From Bordetella parapertussis (lineage in GTDB: Bacteria; Acidobacteriota; Terriglobia; Bryobacterales; Bryobacteraceae): a DNA stretch of 64,000 nt. Shown in pieces: positions 60,911 through 64,000 of the stretch. The notes below the pieces were generated by a model. It did no database searches. It saw only the letters and a program-made list of their open reading frames with translations, and was not told the origin of the DNA. Where the stretch lies: assembly GCA_943328975.2 (NCBI GenBank), contig CALQCC020000012.1, forward strand, positions 1-64,000, given 5' to 3'. Position 1 is the stretch's first letter, and each line of letters starts with the position of its first letter. The position numbers were made by a program, and so were the translations under genes.

Positions 60911-61458
60911 CCATTCAAAAGGCCGCACTGTGGGCGGCGATCGGCGTGTTACTACGCGGGCTTCACTACTGGGTGGCGAATATGATCCCGTCGTGGAACT
61001 CGAGCGGTTCCATGGAACAAGTGACGCTGATCATGGTCGCGATTGTCGATCCGCTGGTGTGGACCTACTACTTCGCAACGATTTGGCGTGGACTACCGAA
61101 CAGGATCGCGGCGGCACTGGCCTTGGTGTTGGGGCTCGCTGAGATCGGGTTCGCGGGCTACCGGCAGTTTGATTCCTTGTCGTGGGAATCACTGGACACG
61201 CTGGCGTTCGTCTTCGGAGGCGTGGTCCCCGTGTTGTGCTGGACCCTCTACTTGCTGGGCCGGCGTTTCGGCTTATGGTACCTGCTGCTGTACTGCCTGT
61301 CGCAAGTGGCGTTGTTCATTTACCAGACCGGCTCCAGCGCGGCGCTGATCCAGGAATTCTGGCGCGAAGAACCGTGGCAGCTACTGGCTGCACCGCTGAT
61401 TTGGATCGTTTACTGGGTCACGCAGACGCTGTTCGTCCGCGCGGCTCAGAAGGCCTGA
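60907..61458 (+). CDS. Membrane protein, unknown
   Basis: 183 aa with about five to six spans (LRGLHYWVANMIPSW; LIMVAIVDPLVWTYYFATIW; RIAAALALVLGLAEIGF; LDTLAFVFGGVVPVLCWTLYLLG; GLWYLLLYCLSQVALFIYQTGS). No family recognised. It is coupled to the preceding membrane gene and its 3' end overlaps the convergent metB-like gene by 13 nt. Confidence 0.65.
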   Translation: MTIQKAALWAAIGVLLRGLHYWVANMIPSWNSSGSMEQVTLIMVAIVDPLVWTYYFATIWRGLPNRIAAALALVLGLAEIGFAGYRQFDSLSWESLDTLAFVFGGVVPVLCWTLYLLGRRFGLWYLLLYCLSQVALFIYQTGSSAALIQEFWREEPWQLLAAPLIWIVYWVTQTLFVRAAQKA

Positions 61459-62621
61459 GCCAGATCGGCGAGAATGTCCTCGATGGCTTCGATCCCGACC
61501 GACATGCGCACGAGGTTTTCGTGGATGCCCAGGCGCTCACGATGCTTCGGCGACAAGTCGCGATGCGAGGCCATGGCGGGGTAGAGGATCATCGTGTGCA
61601 CGTCGCCCAACGACGTTGCGCGCACGATCATTTTGAGGCTTTCCATGAACTGGAAGACCTTCGCGCGGTCGGCACCTTTGAGTTCAAAAGCGACCAAGCT
61701 GCTGAACTTGTCTTTCGGGAACAAACGTCCGATGGCTGCAGCGTCGGCGTGTTGCGGGTCGCCGGGGAAGTAGACGCGCTCTACGCCCGGTTGCTTCGCC
61801 AGCCACTGTGCGACTTGGATCGCGTTTGAACACTGGCGTTCAAAGCGCAGCGCGAGCGTCTTAATGCCGCGCATGGTGAGGTAACTCTCGAACGGTCCCA
61901 GCACAGGACCGATGGTGCGCGAGAGCGTCCGCAGCGTGTCGTAGTGGGCTTGATCGGCAACGATCATGCCTCCGAGGACATCGCCATGGCCGGCTAGGTA
62001 CTTGGTGACGCTGTGGCAGACAATGTTCGCACCCAACTCCAACGGGCGCACCAGTAACGGTGTGGCGAAGGTATTGTCGACGATCAACGGCACGTCGGCG
62101 TTGCGGCATAACTCCGCGATCTTGTCGAGGGCGGGCACGCGGAGCAGGGGATTGGCGATGGTCTCGGTGATCACGGCTCCGGGCTTGGTCTCGATGAGGG
62201 CGGCTTCGAAGGCCGCGAGGTCGCACGGGTCCACTTGGGTGGTTTCGACACCCATGGGGTCGAAGATCTTCATCAACATCGCGGTGGTCGCGCCATACAT
62301 CATGTTGGCGGCGAGCACGCGTTTGGGGCGGTCGAGTAGAGCGCCCAGGACCGACAGGTGGATGGCGGCCATGCCGGACGCGCAGGCGATGGCTCCGTGG
62401 CCGGATTCGAGTTCGCGCATGACTTCTTCGAGCGCGTTGCGTGTTGGATTGTCGTAGCGCGCGTAGGACGGGCCTTGTTCTTGCAGGTCGAACACGCGTT
62501 CGAGTTGGTCCATCGAATCGTACACGTAGCTGGAGGCGGTGTAGATGGGCGTGGTGACGGGGATGAAGCCGCCGGTTTTTTTGCGGTCGCCCCAGTGGAC
62601 TGTTTTGGATTCGATCTTCAT
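61446..62621 (-). CDS. Trans-sulfuration PLP enzyme (cystathionine gamma-synthase/lyase type)
   Basis: 391-aa Cys/Met metabolism PLP enzyme: SYARYDNPTRNALEEVMRELESGHGAIACASGMAA, VDNTFATPLLVRPLELGANIVCHSVTKYLAGHGDVLGG with the PLP lysine in SVTKYLAGH. The family includes MetB, MetC, methionine gamma-lyase and O-acylhomoserine sulfhydrylase; the sequence does not separate them confidently. It starts 1 nt after the cysS stop, linking it to cysteine metabolism. Confidence 0.9.
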   Translation of the reverse strand: MKIESKTVHWGDRKKTGGFIPVTTPIYTASSYVYDSMDQLERVFDLQEQGPSYARYDNPTRNALEEVMRELESGHGAIACASGMAAIHLSVLGALLDRPKRVLAANMMYGATTAMLMKIFDPMGVETTQVDPCDLAAFEAALIETKPGAVITETIANPLLRVPALDKIAELCRNADVPLIVDNTFATPLLVRPLELGANIVCHSVTKYLAGHGDVLGGMIVADQAHYDTLRTLSRTIGPVLGPFESYLTMRGIKTLALRFERQCSNAIQVAQWLAKQPGVERVYFPGDPQHADAAAIGRLFPKDKFSSLVAFELKGADRAKVFQFMESLKMIVRATSLGDVHTMILYPAMASHRDLSPKHRERLGIHENLVRMSVGIEAIEDILADLAQAF

Positions 62622-62622
62622 G

Positions 62623-64000
62623 TTAGGAGCGCTTCCAGCGCACGCCTTCTTTGGTGTCTTCCAGGATCACGCCTTGATCGGCGAGTTGTTTGCGGACTTC
62701 GTCGGCGCGGGCAAAATCGCGGGCTTTCTTAGCAGACGTGCGCTCGGCGATCAGGGTTTCAACTTCCGCGTCCGAGATGCCGCCGGCTTTCACCGTGGGT
62801 TTCAGGACGTCGAAGATGGAGTCGAAGCGGGCCATGAAGGCCAGCGCCGCTGCGACGTTGCCTGCGCGGAACTCGCCCGCATCCATGGCGGAGTTGGTGT
62901 CGCGCACGTATTCGAACACAGCTCCCAGGGCTTCAGCGGTGTTGAGATCGTCGTCCAGCGCTTCGTCGAAGGCGCTCACTGCGGTTCGCGTCCGCTCTTC
63001 CATCGACTCGTTGAGTCCTTCGGCGAACTTCGCGGTCTTCAAGCGGAGTTCGTAGTTGCGCAGGCGCTCGATCGAAGTCATCGCGGCTTTGAGGCCGTCG
63101 AAGGTGAAGTTCAGCTTCTTGCGATACGGCACCGAGGCGAGCAGGTAGCGCAGCGCTTCGGGTGGGAACCCGCGATCCGCCAGGTCGTGCAAGGTATAAA
63201 CGTTGCCGAGCGACTTGGACATCTTCTGCGAATCCACGCTGAGATGTTCGGCGTGCAGCCAGAAGCGGACGAATTGTTTGCCGGTGATACCTTCGGCCTG
63301 CGCGATTTCGTTTTCGTGATGGGGGAAGGTGAGGTCGACGCCGCCGGTGTGGATATCGAGCTGCTCGCCCAGATACTTCATCGCCATGGCGGAGCATTCG
63401 ATGTGCCAACCGGGCCGGCCGACGCCGATGGGAGTGTCCCAGCTAGGCTCGCCTTCCTTGGCCGCTTTCCACAGAACGAAGTCGCGCGCGTCGTCCTTAT
63501 CGTATTCGTCGTTGTCGACGCGGGCTCCGGCGCGGATGCCGCTGAAGTCGTTGTGCGAAAGCTTGCCGTAACCGGGGAACGTGGAGATGCGGTAGTAAGT
63601 GGACCCTTCGCTTACATAGGTGTGGCCGCGTTCGGTCAACTGCTGCACGGCCTCAATCATCTCCGGGATGTGTTTGACGGCGGAGACGACGTGCTCGGGG
63701 CGTTCGACGCGCAGCGCTGCAGTGTCGGCCAGGAACGCTTCGGTGTAGACGGTCGTGAAATCGTCGAGGCTCTTACCGGCCTTGAGGGAATCGCGAATAA
63801 TCTTGTCGTCGATATCGGTGATGTTCATCACGTGCTTCAAGGTGAAGCCACGCGCACGCAGCCAGCGGCGCAGGATGTCCGGGAAGATGAAGCTCCGGAA
63901 GTTGCCGATGTGGGCGTAGTTGTAGACGGTGGGTCCGCAGGTGTACATGCGGACAACGTTGTCGGGAGTGGAGAAAGGCTCCGTCTGTTGGGTGAGGGTG
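62623..64000 (-). CDS. cysS: Cysteinyl-tRNA synthetase (truncated by window edge)
   Basis: Class I aminoacyl-tRNA synthetase, cut at the right edge; the visible part ends with the C-terminal domain (ADEVRKQLADQGVILEDTKEGVRWKR). HIGH-like motif: YTCGPTVYNYAHIGNFRSFI; KMSKS is present (SQKMSKSLGNVY); the zinc-ligand Cys in GWHIECSAMAMKYLG. Reading upstream of the internal ATG at 63948 continues TLTQQTEPFSTPDNVVR without a stop to base 64000, so the true start lies outside. It is cotranscribed with the trans-sulfuration gene. Confidence 0.95.
   Translation of the reverse strand, partial: TLTQQTEPFSTPDNVVRMYTCGPTVYNYAHIGNFRSFIFPDILRRWLRARGFTLKHVMNITDIDDKIIRDSLKAGKSLDDFTTVYTEAFLADTAALRVERPEHVVSAVKHIPEMIEAVQQLTERGHTYVSEGSTYYRISTFPGYGKLSHNDFSGIRAGARVDNDEYDKDDARDFVLWKAAKEGEPSWDTPIGVGRPGWHIECSAMAMKYLGEQLDIHTGGVDLTFPHHENEIAQAEGITGKQFVRFWLHAEHLSVDSQKMSKSLGNVYTLHDLADRGFPPEALRYLLASVPYRKKLNFTFDGLKAAMTSIERLRNYELRLKTAKFAEGLNESMEERTRTAVSAFDEALDDDLNTAEALGAVFEYVRDTNSAMDAGEFRAGNVAAALAFMARFDSIFDVLKPTVKAGGISDAEVETLIAERTSAKKARDFARADEVRKQLADQGVILEDTKEGVRWKRS

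Noticed and set aside
1-64000. tRNA genes, rRNA genes, CRISPR arrays, insertion sequences, prophage or attachment sites
   Set aside because: None found on reading both strands; no transposase, integrase, cas or phage structural genes and no regular direct-repeat arrays. A tRNA scan would be needed to exclude a missed tRNA.

Overview
The window looks like a chromosomal segment from a soil-type Acidobacteriota, most likely a Bryobacterales/Solibacter-like lineage. This is inferred from gene content: a TonB receptor with an N-terminal carboxypeptidase-regulatory domain, a VWFA-related protein of the acidobacterial type, a pyrophosphate-type phosphofructokinase and a fused E1 dehydrogenase. GC content is moderate to high throughout. 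Genes are tightly packed, with many ATGA/GTGA/TAATG start-stop overlaps. I found no tRNA, rRNA, CRISPR array, prophage or insertion sequence.

Left part (1-11,470). A structured non-coding edge is followed by a LigC-like dehydrogenase. Then comes the most notable locus. A leftward operon encodes a small membrane protein, a MotA/TolQ/ExbB proton channel, a DUF2149-type single-span protein and an exported, membrane-anchored CobN-like chelatase. A rightward set encodes a PepSY membrane protein, an orphan tetrapyrrole/metal-chelate binding protein and a TonB-dependent receptor. Together they resemble the Bacteroidetes hmu arrangement: outer-membrane uptake of a metal-tetrapyrrole, then extracytoplasmic chelatase chemistry possibly driven by proton motive force. 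A 14-bp sequence with dyad symmetry occurs once upstream of each rightward transcription unit.

Middle (11,475-34,560). This is mostly housekeeping and cell envelope: a PYROXD2-like oxidoreductase; rpiB-glyA-glycosyltransferase; an orphan zinc-motif/HTH-like protein with a near-consensus promoter; tadA; an O-methyltransferase; a CBS protein; an esterase; lipA-ftcD; an RluB-type pseudouridine synthase; a glycosyltransferase/methyltransferase operon ending in an M28 peptidase; a RodZ-like protein; msrB-pyk; PPi-PFK; and a Wza-Wzz-CpsD export operon without glycosyltransferases.

Right part (34,560-64,000). An EVE protein is followed by an M20 peptidase, a DegP/Q-like protease, a peptidoglycan-binding protein, a bacterioferritin-comigratory peroxiredoxin and a TPR protein. 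Then come a Lon-like protease with a universal stress protein, a DASS transporter, a cupin, a quinoprotein and a FadB/FadJ-type fusion. Next to that is a compact transcription unit (about 48,779-49,056). It has a near-consensus promoter, a 20-nt leader able to pair with the whole 3' end of 16S rRNA, a 19-codon ORF, a hairpin and a strong terminator, just before rpmE. An ECF sigma/anti-sigma-like/Spy-like operon, PcrA with a coupled 52-aa basic protein, an APC permease, a fused E1 dehydrogenase operon, yqeY, two small membrane proteins, a trans-sulfuration enzyme and a truncated cysS complete the window.
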